Of a stretch of DNA of 64,000 bases, positions 53,817 through 61,706 are shown piece after piece. Positions within the stretch are counted from its first letter, which is position 1. Each line of letters starts with the position of its first letter. Under the pieces are notes generated by a model. The model did no database searches and had not been told where the DNA came from. It saw only the letters and a list, made by a program, of their open reading frames with translations. The stretch covers positions 1,821,847-1,885,846 of the forward strand of contig NZ_AP024412.1 of NCBI RefSeq assembly GCF_016865445.1. The letters are read 5' to 3'. The translations under genes were made by a program, and so were the position numbers. Source of the stretch: Mariniplasma anaerobium (GTDB lineage Bacteria > Bacillota_I > Bacilli_A > Acholeplasmatales > Acholeplasmataceae).

Positions 53817-54865
53817 GATAGAACGAGTCCTGTTTCTTTATCAAAAACATGAACTTTATGTGCTTTAACCATAAGTTTGATCGTTTTTTTACCTTCGACT
53901 GATTCTGATTCAACAAGCGCTCTTAATGGCTTGTCACCAATCATGAAACGAATCATAGTATCTCTACCTGTATGGTCTATATGTGTTGTATCAACAACAA
54001 AGCCTTGATCGTCTACTTTAAAGTCTTCTGGTCTTATTCCTAAATCATATTTTCCATCTTTGATTTTTGTATCTGCAAGGACTGTACCGTCTGATAAGAC
54101 AATTTTGCCTTTTTTAATTTCACCTTCAATAATATTGATTGGTGGATTTCCTAAAAACTTAGCAACAAAGATATTGTCAGGTTTGTTATACATAACTTGA
54201 GGTTCATCCATTTGTTGTTGCATTCCGAAATTAAGAACAACCATTTGATCACTAATACTCATAGCTTCTTCTTGGTCATGTGTAACAAAGATAGTTGTAA
54301 TTCCAGTTTCTCTTTGAATACGTTTAATTTCTTCTCTTGTTTGAAGTCTTAATCGAGCATCTAAGTTTGATAGTGGTTCATCAAGAAGTAAAACTCTTGG
54401 TTTTTTAACCAATGCTCTTGCGATTGCAACTCTTTGTTGTTGCCCGCCTGATAGTTGTGAAGGTTTTTTATCTAATTGATCTCTAATACCAACCAATTCA
54501 GCCATTTCAACAACTAATTTTTCTGCTTCTTGTCGCTTGATGTTTAAATTTTCAAGTGGAAACATAATGTTTTGACGTATTGTCATGTGTGGATAAAGTG
54601 CGTAGTTTTGAAAAACTAAGCCGATTCCTCTTTTTTCTGGTGCAAGTCTAGTAACATCATCTTCACCAAAGAAAATCTTACCTTCAGTAACCGGATGAAG
54701 TCCCGCTATCATAAATAAAGTGGTAGATTTACCACATCCAGAAGGTCCTAGTAAACCAACAAGTTTACCTGATGGAATTGTAATTGTTAACTGGTCTACT
54801 GCTCTTGTCTGATTTCCTGATTTGTCAGTAAAGACTTTCGTTAAATTCTCTAATCTAATCTCCAT
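53813..54865 (-). CDS. CUT1 ABC transporter ATPase (MsmK/UgpC/MalK type)
   Basis: 350 residues. Walker A GPSGCGKS (40-47), Q-loop FQNYALYPHMT, signature LSGGQQQR (138-145), Walker B VLLLDE (158-163), D-loop SNLDA, switch His in FVTHDQEEA, and a C-terminal TOBE regulatory domain (LGIRPEDF). It powers the importer encoded downstream and could be shared with other binding-protein systems lacking their own ATPase, such as the pair at 1-2840. First gene of the operon, preceded by a leader of about 280 bases with promoter, cre-like site, small ORF and hairpins. Confidence 0.95.
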   Translation of the reverse strand: MEIRLENLTKVFTDKSGNQTRAVDQLTITIPSGKLVGLLGPSGCGKSTTLFMIAGLHPVTEGKIFFGEDDVTRLAPEKRGIGLVFQNYALYPHMTIRQNIMFPLENLNIKRQEAEKLVVEMAELVGIRDQLDKKPSQLSGGQQQRVAIARALVKKPRVLLLDEPLSNLDARLRLQTREEIKRIQRETGITTIFVTHDQEEAMSISDQMVVLNFGMQQQMDEPQVMYNKPDNIFVAKFLGNPPINIIEGEIKKGKIVLSDGTVLADTKIKDGKYDLGIRPEDFKVDDQGFVVDTTHIDHTGRDTMIRFMIGDKPLRALVESESVEGKKTIKLMVKAHKVHVFDKETGLVLS

Positions 54866-54906
54866 GTAAAATTCATACTCCTTATTGTAATTTTTTTATT
54901 TAAGCT

Positions 54907-54942
54907 AAAAATAAAAGCACTCTCGATATCCCAAAAGTACTT
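54907..54942 (-). terminator. Hairpin with T-run in the ABC operon leader, candidate attenuator
   Basis: Minus strand stem AAGTACTTTTG / CGAGAGTGCTT (11 pairs, several G-T) followed by TTATTTTT, 42 bases before the ATPase start. The stem starts at the stop codon of the small ORF (54941-55018). A second hairpin (ATATGAAA / TTTCATAT, 54952-54984) lies just before it and inside that ORF. Termination here would have to be prevented for operon expression. Confidence 0.55.
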
Positions 54943-55018
54943 ACGTTTCGTATATGAAAAAAACGGAATTCTTCGCTTTCATATTAATGGTTTGAAAAGC
55001 ATTTTGTGATTCACACAT
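54941..55018 (-). CDS. Possible 25-residue leader peptide of the ABC operon
   Basis: ATG 55018 preceded by GAGGTGA at 7 bases and ended by TAA at 54941-54943. The peptide begins MCESQNAFQTI and ends VFFIYET. The stop overlaps the base of the candidate attenuator hairpin, an arrangement seen in translation-coupled attenuation. No codon run points to a specific amino acid. It may be chance, but the ribosome binding site is as good as those of real genes here. Confidence 0.35.
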   Translation of the reverse strand: MCESQNAFQTINMKAKNSVFFIYET

Positions 55019-55124
55019 AAATTACTCACCTCAACACCTTTATTATATAATAATACCCTTCAAATATCAATGGAGTTTTGGTGTCAATTTCGTGAATTTA
55101 CTTATTCTTTTCTTTCACCTAGCG

Positions 55125-55138
55125 TGAAAGCGCTTTTA
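55125..55138 (-). promoter_or_regulatory. cre-like operator of the ABC operon
   Basis: TGAAAGCGCTTTTA, 13 of 14 positions of the core TGNNANCGNTNNCA, just after the predicted transcription start near 55143. It adjoins an inverted repeat TTTCAC-CTAGC-GTGAAA (55113-55129). Likely site of CcpA or a local LacI-type repressor. Confidence 0.6.
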
Positions 55139-55149
55139 GGGGTAGTTTG

Positions 55150-55178
55150 ATTATAGTATGTAACCCCTTAATTGTCAA
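55150..55178 (-). promoter_or_regulatory. Consensus SigA promoter of the ABC operon
   Basis: Minus strand TTGACA (55173-55178), exactly 17 bases, TATAAT (55150-55155). The -10 is flanked by AGGGGT and ACCCCT (outer ends near 55137-55168), another possible operator. Perfect hexamers imply a strong promoter that needs repression. Confidence 0.85.
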
Positions 55179-55202
55179 TGAAAACAGTAGTATTTCTTGT
55201 AT

Positions 55203-55235
55203 AAAAAAGAAAAATAAGCACAAAAGTGCTTATCA
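55203..55235 (-). terminator. Left copy of the duplicated asnS terminator hairpin
   Basis: ATAAGCAC-AAAA-GTGCTTAT hairpin; on the minus strand it keeps the original long T-run (TTTTTCTTTTTT). It lies outside the left end of the IS element and belongs to the 24-base target duplication (55212-55235). Confidence 0.85.
55212..55235. repeat. Target site duplication, left copy
   Basis: 24 bases identical to 56950-56973, directly abutting the IS ends on each side. The sequence is the hairpin of the asnS terminator. Confidence 0.88.
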
Positions 55236-55358
55236 CAGACTGTAGACAAAAGGACTTTTCAAAAACGAGTTTTCGTTATGAATCGCCCTTTTTTTGTTTT
55301 TTGTGGATAAATATAAAAAAAAGATCTCTATTTGCTCGATATCAATAATAAAGTAAAG

Positions 55359-56708
55359 CTATGTCCACATTAATGCGGCTAACTTTTTCAAATTATACAT
55401 ACTAAAAATCATGAAGCTTCGATCTTCATTCTTTTGACGTCCCCTTAAATAGGTAACACCTAGACAGTGATTCATCTTTGAAATCCCAAAAACTCTTTCA
55501 ACTGATGATTTTCTTTTGGGATAAAGCTCCCTTCCAATCTCTGAGAGTCTCGTTTCTTTGATTAAAGGATTTACATACTCTAATTGATGTCTTGTTAAAC
55601 TTCTTGTTTTTTGATTTGTACACTGTGCTTTAAATGGGCATCCTATACAATCTTTAACACGTGTCTTGTATTCACGGTATCCTAGTTTATTGGTGCCTCT
55701 ATAAGTTAGTATCTTTTCATTTGGACATATATAATAGTCATGCATTTCAATATAATCGAATCTATCCTTTGTAAGGTGCCGTTCTCCATTTAGACCTATA
55801 GAACCATCTTTTCCTTTAGGCCGTTTATATGGCAATACAGGTAGGACTTTTCGCTTATATATTTCATTGAGAAGAATTGGATTATCATATCCAGAGTCCA
55901 TGACTGCCACTTTAACTTCCTTATGGGTATCTAGATAGTTAACTACTGTATCTAACACTGTTATACTATCATGAAGGTTTCCTGCAAACATCTCAGAGGA
56001 TAAAACCCAACCGTTCTCATCGCTGATCACTTGATTGCTGTAGGCTAATTGTCGTTCTTTTTCACCTTTATGAAACATCCCGCAATCTGGATCAGTTAAA
56101 CTGATGATTGCTTTCTTTGGGCTATCATAATCAATGATTTTCTTACCTTCTTTTAGTCTAAGTTCATTAATTTCTTCATGGAGCTGTTTAACATATTTAT
56201 GTGTTGAATCATTGATTAAGATATCATTAACACGTCTTTTATTGGCATATGCTTTAATATGTGTTGAATCGACAAAGATGTTATCCATCTTGACTAACTT
56301 TAAGTTCATTGCTTGATATAAAATGGTGTTGAAAATTTCTTCAAATATATCTGTGTCTTTAAATCGTCTAACGTAATTTTTTCCAAATGTTGAGAAATGA
56401 GGAATGTCATCGGAAAAATCATATCCTAAAAACCAACGATATGCAACGTTTACTTCGATTTCTTCAATCGTACGTCTCATCGAACGAATGTTAAATAAAT
56501 ATTGAATAAAGACAATTTTAAATAAAACGACTGGATCAATTGAAGGTCTGCCCATATCATCTGAATATAAATGCTCGACAATATCATAGATAAAATCAAA
56601 CTGCATCACTTTATCCACCTTGCGGACTAAATGATTTTGTGGGACAAGTGAATCAATATCAACGACTTGTAGATTCTTGGTGTTGTTTTTTTGATCTCTA
56701 TTTAACAT
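55359..56708 (-). CDS. IS1182-family transposase
   Basis: 449 residues, intact. N-terminal DUF772-like domain (GRPSIDPVVLFKIVFIQYLF), DDE catalytic domain with Asp147 (FVDSTH), Asp271 (AVMDSGYDN) and Glu404 (SSVERVFG), and the zinc-like cluster CIGCPFKAQC near 354-363. ATG 56708 has AAGGTGG upstream. It catalyses cut-and-paste movement of the element. No internal frameshift, so probably active. Confidence 0.95.
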   Translation of the reverse strand: MLNRDQKNNTKNLQVVDIDSLVPQNHLVRKVDKVMQFDFIYDIVEHLYSDDMGRPSIDPVVLFKIVFIQYLFNIRSMRRTIEEIEVNVAYRWFLGYDFSDDIPHFSTFGKNYVRRFKDTDIFEEIFNTILYQAMNLKLVKMDNIFVDSTHIKAYANKRRVNDILINDSTHKYVKQLHEEINELRLKEGKKIIDYDSPKKAIISLTDPDCGMFHKGEKERQLAYSNQVISDENGWVLSSEMFAGNLHDSITVLDTVVNYLDTHKEVKVAVMDSGYDNPILLNEIYKRKVLPVLPYKRPKGKDGSIGLNGERHLTKDRFDYIEMHDYYICPNEKILTYRGTNKLGYREYKTRVKDCIGCPFKAQCTNQKTRSLTRHQLEYVNPLIKETRLSEIGRELYPKRKSSVERVFGISKMNHCLGVTYLRGRQKNEDRSFMIFSMYNLKKLAALMWT

Positions 56709-56795
56709 ATATAAGCACCACCTTATACATATATTTTACCACTTACCTATATATTTATATATAGGTAAAAGTGATTTTTTAGAGACATAAAAAAA

Positions 56796-56880
56796 GAGGA
56801 GGACTCAGAACGCCTTTTAGAACCTTAATAGCTCACGCGTTTTTAAGCAGTCTAAGCCGCACATTTTAAACTGGTCCTCA
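56796..56880 (-). terminator. Structured element upstream of transposase, inside the IS
   Basis: On the minus strand GAGGACC near 56875-56880 can pair with GTCCTC near 56800, closing an approximately 80-base structured segment, and a T-run follows. It lies upstream of the transposase and could block read-through from outside promoters such as asnS. Fold not verified. Confidence 0.45.
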
Positions 56881-56949
56881 CATTTGTATTTTATCACTTT
56901 TGTAAAAAAAATACCATATCCGAAGATATGATACTTTGTCTACAGCCTG

Positions 56950-56973
56950 AAATAAGCACAAAAGTGCTTATCA
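56950..56973. repeat. Target site duplication, right copy (asnS terminator stem)
   Basis: Identical to 55212-55235. As the natural 3' end of asnS this copy retains the stem-loop but has lost its T-run to the inserted IS (TTTCAGG follows), so termination of asnS may be weakened. Confidence 0.88.
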
Positions 56974-56999
56974 TCTATTTTTTATGTTTTTATACGACT

Positions 57000-58391
57000 T
57001 TAAAATTCACAATGTTTAGGTGTTCTAGGGAATGGAATAACATCTCTAATGTTTTCAACTCCTGATAGATACATGACTAATCTTTCAAATCCCATACCGT
57101 ATCCTGCATGTTTACATCCCCCAAATTTTCTTAAGTCAAGATACCAATTTAAGTCTTCTTTAGGAACATGCATTTCTTCCATTCGTCTTTCTAAAACATC
57201 TAGACGTTCTTCTCTTTGAGAACCACCAATTAATTCACCAGAACCAGGTACTAATAAATCCATTGCAGCTACTGTTTCTTGATCATCATTTAAACGCATA
57301 TAAAATGCTTTTATATCCTTTGGCCAATCTGTAACAAACACTGGAGATTTGAAATGTTTTTCTGTTAAATATTTTTCATGCTCTGTACTTATATCTTTGC
57401 CAAATTCTGGTTGATTTTCAAATTTTTCATTTGCATTTTTAAGTATTTCAATGGCTTTATGATGAGATACTTTAGCAAATGGTTGGTTTAAAACATTTAA
57501 CAATTTCTCTTTCAATCCTTTTTCTACAAATTTATTAAAAAATTCCATTTCTTCAGGCAATTTATCAAATACATATTGGATAACGTATTTGACCATTTTT
57601 TCAGCATTATCCATATCTTTTTCAAGGTCTGCAAATGCCATTTCAGGTTCAATCATCCAAAACTCTGAAGCATGTCTTTGTGTATTTGAGTTTTCTGCTC
57701 TAAAAGTAGGTCCAAAAGTATATACGTTTTTAAAAGCTAGCGCATAAGCTTCAGCTTCTAGTTGTCCTGTAACAGTTAGATTTGTTCTTTTCGCAAAGAA
57801 ATCCTTTTTATAATCAATTTCGCCATCATCATTTTTAGGTAAATGATTTAGATCAAGTGTGGTCACATTAAACATTTGACCTGCTCCTTCACCATCATTA
57901 CCCGTAATGATAGGTGTATGTGTGTAAATAAACCCTTGATTTTGGAAAAATTCATGAACTGCAAAAGCCGCAACGCTTCTTAATCTAAAAACTGCATGAA
58001 AAAGATTAGTTCTCACTCTTAAATGAGCGACTTCTCTTAAAAACTCTCTTGTATGTCTCTTAGGTTGTATAGGATAGTCTTCTGGCGAATCTCCTAAAAG
58101 CATAATTGAGGTTGCTATGATCTCAAAAGGTTGTTTTGCTTGTGGTGTTAATACTAAAACACCTTTAACCTCTAAAGAACTACCAACTCTAAATTTTTGA
58201 ACATCACTAAAATTATCTAGCTTTTGTTCTTCATAAACCACTTGGATACTTTCAAAAAAAGTTCCATCATGAAAATTTATGAATCCAAATTCTTTTTGTG
58301 CTCTATTATTTCTAACCCATCCATATAATGTGATTTCTTTATTTTCAAAAGTTTCTTTATTTCTAAATATATTTTTTACTGTTGTTTCCAT
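57000..58391 (-). CDS. asnS: Asparaginyl-tRNA synthetase
   Basis: 463 residues, full length. N-terminal OB-fold anticodon-binding domain (ITLYGWVRNNRAQKEFGFINF) and class II catalytic core: motif 2 (FGPTFRAENSNTQRHASEFWMIEPE, here in pieces) and motif 3 (GFERLVMYLSG). The loop HTPIITGNDGEGAG distinguishes AsnS from AspS. Charges tRNA-Asn. Controlled by the T-box leader at 58412-58652 whose specifier is AAC (Asn). Confidence 0.97.
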   Translation of the reverse strand: METTVKNIFRNKETFENKEITLYGWVRNNRAQKEFGFINFHDGTFFESIQVVYEEQKLDNFSDVQKFRVGSSLEVKGVLVLTPQAKQPFEIIATSIMLLGDSPEDYPIQPKRHTREFLREVAHLRVRTNLFHAVFRLRSVAAFAVHEFFQNQGFIYTHTPIITGNDGEGAGQMFNVTTLDLNHLPKNDDGEIDYKKDFFAKRTNLTVTGQLEAEAYALAFKNVYTFGPTFRAENSNTQRHASEFWMIEPEMAFADLEKDMDNAEKMVKYVIQYVFDKLPEEMEFFNKFVEKGLKEKLLNVLNQPFAKVSHHKAIEILKNANEKFENQPEFGKDISTEHEKYLTEKHFKSPVFVTDWPKDIKAFYMRLNDDQETVAAMDLLVPGSGELIGGSQREERLDVLERRMEEMHVPKEDLNWYLDLRKFGGCKHAGYGMGFERLVMYLSGVENIRDVIPFPRTPKHCEF

Positions 58392-58411
58392 GTTATACCT
58401 CTCTCTTTATA

Positions 58412-58652
58412 AAAATAAAAACGTCCTTAAAAATAATCTAAGGACGTATAATTTACGCGGTACCACCTTAGTTCTAGACAAGATGTCTAGCACTTAAATT
58501 CCTTTTAACGCAAGGTCTACGAATAGGTCTACTCTCTTTTAAGATTTCTTCTATCACTCAGAGTGTTTTTCATTATATATTTTAACTAGACTCACACCAT
58601 CTCCAGCTCGCTTAATAAAGGGTATATAATTTACTTTCTCATCATCGATTTC
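58412..58652 (-). promoter_or_regulatory. T-box riboswitch (Asn) upstream of asnS
   Basis: The T-box sequence AAGGTGGTACCGCG lies at 58456-58470 and the competing terminator stem ACGTCCTTA / TAAGGACGT at 58421-58447 with a T-run. Upstream, stem I has the AG-bulge/GGUG region (GAGCTGGAGATGGTGTGAG near 58600) and a specifier loop with AAC followed by A at 58565-58567, paired ATTATATA arms around it. Uncharged tRNA-Asn would stabilise the antiterminator and raise asnS expression. This accounts for most of the gene-free stretch 58392-58785. Confidence 0.92.
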
Positions 58653-58658
58653 TCTATC

Positions 58659-58687
58659 ATTATATATGTATAAAATCATTTTGTCAA
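58659..58687 (-). promoter_or_regulatory. Consensus SigA promoter of asnS
   Basis: Minus strand TTGACA (58682-58687), 17-base spacer, TATAAT (58659-58664), directly before the T-box leader. Confidence 0.85.
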
Positions 58688-58785
58688 TCCTTACAAAATA
58701 TCTATTAACTTGAAAATGAGTAAATAAAACACCATCTTAGTTCATTTGAAATCTTTATATTATTTATAATAATATAAAAATGAGC

Positions 58786-59982
58786 TTAGATTTCATCAAT
58801 ATCCTCAATTTCATCTTCATCTTCATCTTCGTCATCAGTCTCGATTAAATCAAATTTTGCATCCGCAATATGTATAAATTTCTTGCTGATTTTTTGACCG
58901 GTTTTATTGACAAGATCTGCATTTTTTGAAACACTTATAATTGCTCGATTTAATTTGTCCCAACGTTCATCATATCGTTTAAATTCTTCACCAAGTTTTC
59001 TTAATTCATCTAAAATAATTGATGTTTGTTCGTCTCTTTCCATGTTTTTAACGATAGTTTGAATCATTGTTAAAGTGGATAAAAGTGTCGTTGGTGAGAC
59101 AATCCAAACTTGATTTTTTTGAGCATATTCCATAATGTCTTGATGATATGATGTTAACTCTGCAAAAATAGCTTCTGCAGGAATAAACATTACTGCTTGT
59201 TCAGATGTTTCTATAGGAATAATATACTTATCTTTTATTGCATTAATATGGACTTTAACATCCTTTTTAAACTCTTTTTCAGCAAAAAGTCTATCTTGAG
59301 CCCCTAATTTTTTATCCATCATTTTTCTATAATTATCTAAAGGAAATTTTGAATCTATTACAAGATTACCTAAAGGTTCAGGTGCGTGTATCATCGCATC
59401 AGCAATATATCCATTAGAAAGTGTTTTTTGTTTTTCATAAAGTGCTTGATTATCACCCATAACAGCACTAAGAAGTTGATAAAGTTGAACTTCTCCAAAA
59501 ATACCTCTCGTTTTTTTATCTGTTAATAAACCATTCAAACTAACTACTTCTTGAGAAAGTGTTTCAATTTTCTTTTGAGCTTCATCAATTTTTGCTAATC
59601 TTTCAATCACGTTCGTAAATATCTCTGTTGTTTTCTCAAATCCTTGGCCTAGTCTTTGTTCGACTTTATCATTAATTTCTTTTAATTGTTTGTCAATTTT
59701 AGCCATCATATAGTCTTTAAATTCATTTAAATCTTTTTGACTTTGTTGATTAGAATGTCCAACTAAAGTTGCAACATTTGTTTTAAATTCTCCAAATTCT
59801 TTGGCTAATTTTTCATTTAAATCACCAAATTCTTTAAGTAATTTTATATCAAAATACCCATGAATATCTTTTTCGACTGATATAGGATTTTGTTGATCAA
59901 CTTTTTTATTCATTAAAATAAAAAGATACACAAACATCCCAATAAGGATGATAATCAACCCTATAATAATATAATCTTCCAT
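58786..59982 (-). CDS. rmuC: RmuC-family DNA recombination protein
   Basis: 398 residues. One N-terminal membrane helix (IIGLIIILIGMFVYLFIL), then a long coiled coil (about 30-150), then the RmuC nuclease-like domain (LLTDKKTRGIFGEVQLYQLL, IDSKFPLDNYRKMM, QAVMFIPAEAIFAEL, SPTTLLSTLTMI) and an acidic Asp/Glu tail. Escherichia coli RmuC limits inversions and is a putative PD-(D/E)XK nuclease. ATG 59982 has GGGAG at 7 bases. It lies 13 bases after the YiiX-like gene, so the two are cotranscribed. Confidence 0.92.
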   Translation of the reverse strand: MEDYIIIGLIIILIGMFVYLFILMNKKVDQQNPISVEKDIHGYFDIKLLKEFGDLNEKLAKEFGEFKTNVATLVGHSNQQSQKDLNEFKDYMMAKIDKQLKEINDKVEQRLGQGFEKTTEIFTNVIERLAKIDEAQKKIETLSQEVVSLNGLLTDKKTRGIFGEVQLYQLLSAVMGDNQALYEKQKTLSNGYIADAMIHAPEPLGNLVIDSKFPLDNYRKMMDKKLGAQDRLFAEKEFKKDVKVHINAIKDKYIIPIETSEQAVMFIPAEAIFAELTSYHQDIMEYAQKNQVWIVSPTTLLSTLTMIQTIVKNMERDEQTSIILDELRKLGEEFKRYDERWDKLNRAIISVSKNADLVNKTGQKISKKFIHIADAKFDLIETDDEDEDEDEIEDIDEI

Positions 59983-59995
59983 ATTCTCACTCCCT

Positions 59996-60952
59996 TTACA
60001 TGTCTTCTAAATAGTAAATATTAACAATTTCATCTATAATCTCTACATAAAATATCATGTAGGTTTCTCTACTCAATACGATGTCGTTTACTGATGTAAT
60101 AAATCCATCATCATTTAATGCTTTTGCGTAATTTGTTTGTTCTTCAGGTTCAACCATAACATCTTGATATGCTCTTGATACTAAATCAGTACAATAATAC
60201 TTATATGACATATCAAGAAAGAATAAAAAGTTATATAAATTTACGTCAACTTTATCATCTGCAAAATCAATAGCACCTTGGATTTGTTCTGAATCAACGT
60301 CTTTAACTCGCACACCAATAAATTTGTCGCGATAGTAAGATCCAAAATATGGATACTCTACAGTTCCTTCAGATCTATAGTAAGGATATAACCAGTAATT
60401 AGATGATGTTCTATTAATGGTTACACTGAAATCATGTGGTTCATCTCCTGGATGTCTAATGATATCCATGATACTTTCATCATCATCAGGAAAGCCTACA
60501 GCCTCAATAAACTGATTGTTTTCGGTTTTTATAGCTGCATGTCCACCAAAATAATAAGATATAAATGGATCAACAAAGAATTCACCCACAAATGGTGATC
60601 TTTGTGATAAGAAGATATCACCTGCTTGACCTAAATATTTTCTAGAGTCATCATTAAAAACTGACCTAGTATCTGATGTTTCATATAATGTTTCACGTGG
60701 AACTTTATAATATCTCCTCGTTTGAATAACTCCTGTTTGATATGCAAAGTCTTCCTCATATTCAAAAACTGCTCTATCTTTAAAATCATTAATCTCATTT
60801 CTAACTAAAATATCTTTTGTGACTGCTTTACCAACTGTGAATATACCTGCCCCGATTAATAACAAAATAAACCCTTTAACAAAGGTTATAACTCTTATTT
60901 TTTTCTTCTTTTTTTTATTTCTTGTCTTACCCATAAAAAAGAGTTTTTTCAT
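59996..60952 (-). CDS. YiiX-like permuted NlpC/P60 (papain-fold) membrane protein
   Basis: 318 residues from ATG 60952; an in-frame GTG at 60961 is possible, and the ribosome binding site is weak for both. A very basic start (KTRNKKKKKKIR) and one membrane helix (FVKGFILLLIGAGIFTVG) place the remainder outside. The domain near 110-290 matches permuted papain-like hydrolases: AGDIFLSQ, catalytic His in FGGHAAI and catalytic Cys in YKYYCTDLVSRAY. Such proteins cleave amide or ester bonds in peptides, lipids or peptidoglycan. A TATAAT lies upstream. Substrate unknown. Confidence 0.78.
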   Translation of the reverse strand: MKKLFFMGKTRNKKKKKKIRVITFVKGFILLLIGAGIFTVGKAVTKDILVRNEINDFKDRAVFEYEEDFAYQTGVIQTRRYYKVPRETLYETSDTRSVFNDDSRKYLGQAGDIFLSQRSPFVGEFFVDPFISYYFGGHAAIKTENNQFIEAVGFPDDDESIMDIIRHPGDEPHDFSVTINRTSSNYWLYPYYRSEGTVEYPYFGSYYRDKFIGVRVKDVDSEQIQGAIDFADDKVDVNLYNFLFFLDMSYKYYCTDLVSRAYQDVMVEPEEQTNYAKALNDDGFITSVNDIVLSRETYMIFYVEIIDEIVNIYYLEDM

Positions 60953-61009
60953 CGCGTTCACATCCGTTTGATAGTGTTTTTATTATATCATATTAAAGAT
61001 AAAAAAGCA

Positions 61010-61070
61010 TACAAAAAAAGCCTTACTTAACCTGTTGTTTTATACAAATAGGTTAATATGTAAGGCTTTT
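61010..61070 (-). terminator. Intrinsic terminator after jag (rnpA-yidC-jag operon)
   Basis: Long stem AAAAGCCTTAC... / GTAAGGCTTTT with an inner stem TTAACCT / AGGTTAA, followed by seven T on the minus strand. Confidence 0.88.
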
Positions 61071-61081
61071 AATATTAATAT

Positions 61082-61702
61082 TTATAGTTTTGGTTTAATA
61101 ACCAATCTTCTGTTTTCGCCTTCGCCTTCTGATTCAGTAATGACGTCTCTCCACTCACTTAGTTTTGTGTGAACAATGCGACGATCATATGAATTCATAG
61201 GATCTAATTTAACAGCAATTTTAGTTTGAGCAACTTCTTTAGCTGTCTTTGTAGCAAGAATTTCTAGTTGTCTTTTTCTGTTTTCATGATACCCACCTAT
61301 ATCTAAGCCGACAATTAAATGTCCTTCAGTAAAAGTGTTTAGGTAATTTCTTAGCATATATTGCATAGATAATAGTGTTTTTCCTTCTCTACCAATAAGT
61401 AGAGCATTTTCATCACTATCAATTGTATAATAAATTTCATTACCATCATCAACTGTTCTAACTTCCATTCTAGATCCAATTTCAAGTGTTTGTAAGATGC
61501 TTTCTAGATAAATTTTACCTTCGATAGCTAAGTTGATATTAGGTGTAGCTTCATATAATGTTGATGAACCTATACCAAGTAATCCTTTTTTCTCTTTTAA
61601 AACAGTAAATTTAATTTTATCTAATTGTATTCTTAAGCTTTCAACTGCGATCTTTTCAGCTTCTTGTAAAGTTTTTGATTCAATCTCTATTTTCTTTAAC
61701 AT
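61082..61702 (-). CDS. jag: RNA-binding protein KhpB (Jag/SpoIIIJ-associated)
   Basis: 206 residues from ATG 61702 (GTGAGGAT upstream); an in-frame start at 61753 would lie within yidC. Jag_N domain (KKIEIESKTLQEAEKIAVE), KH domain (NALLIGREGKTLLSMQYMLR) and R3H domain (DPMNSYDRRIVHTKLSEW). KhpA/KhpB bind RNA and affect growth and envelope control in Firmicutes. Follows yidC by 4 bases, the usual arrangement. Confidence 0.95.
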   Translation of the reverse strand: MLKKIEIESKTLQEAEKIAVESLRIQLDKIKFTVLKEKKGLLGIGSSTLYEATPNINLAIEGKIYLESILQTLEIGSRMEVRTVDDGNEIYYTIDSDENALLIGREGKTLLSMQYMLRNYLNTFTEGHLIVGLDIGGYHENRKRQLEILATKTAKEVAQTKIAVKLDPMNSYDRRIVHTKLSEWRDVITESEGEGENRRLVIKPKL

Positions 61703-61706
61703 ATCC

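Larger units (their letters stand above)
55236..56949 (-). mobile_element. Complete IS1182-family insertion sequence
   Basis: 1714 bp bounded by 15-base inverted repeats with one mismatch: CAGACTGTAGACAAA at 55236-55250 and its counterpart at 56935-56949. One intact transposase gene fills it. It is flanked by a perfect 24-base direct repeat that is itself palindromic; insertion at palindromes or terminators with long duplications is a known habit of this family. Intact frame and perfect duplication point to a recent insertion. Confidence 0.9.
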
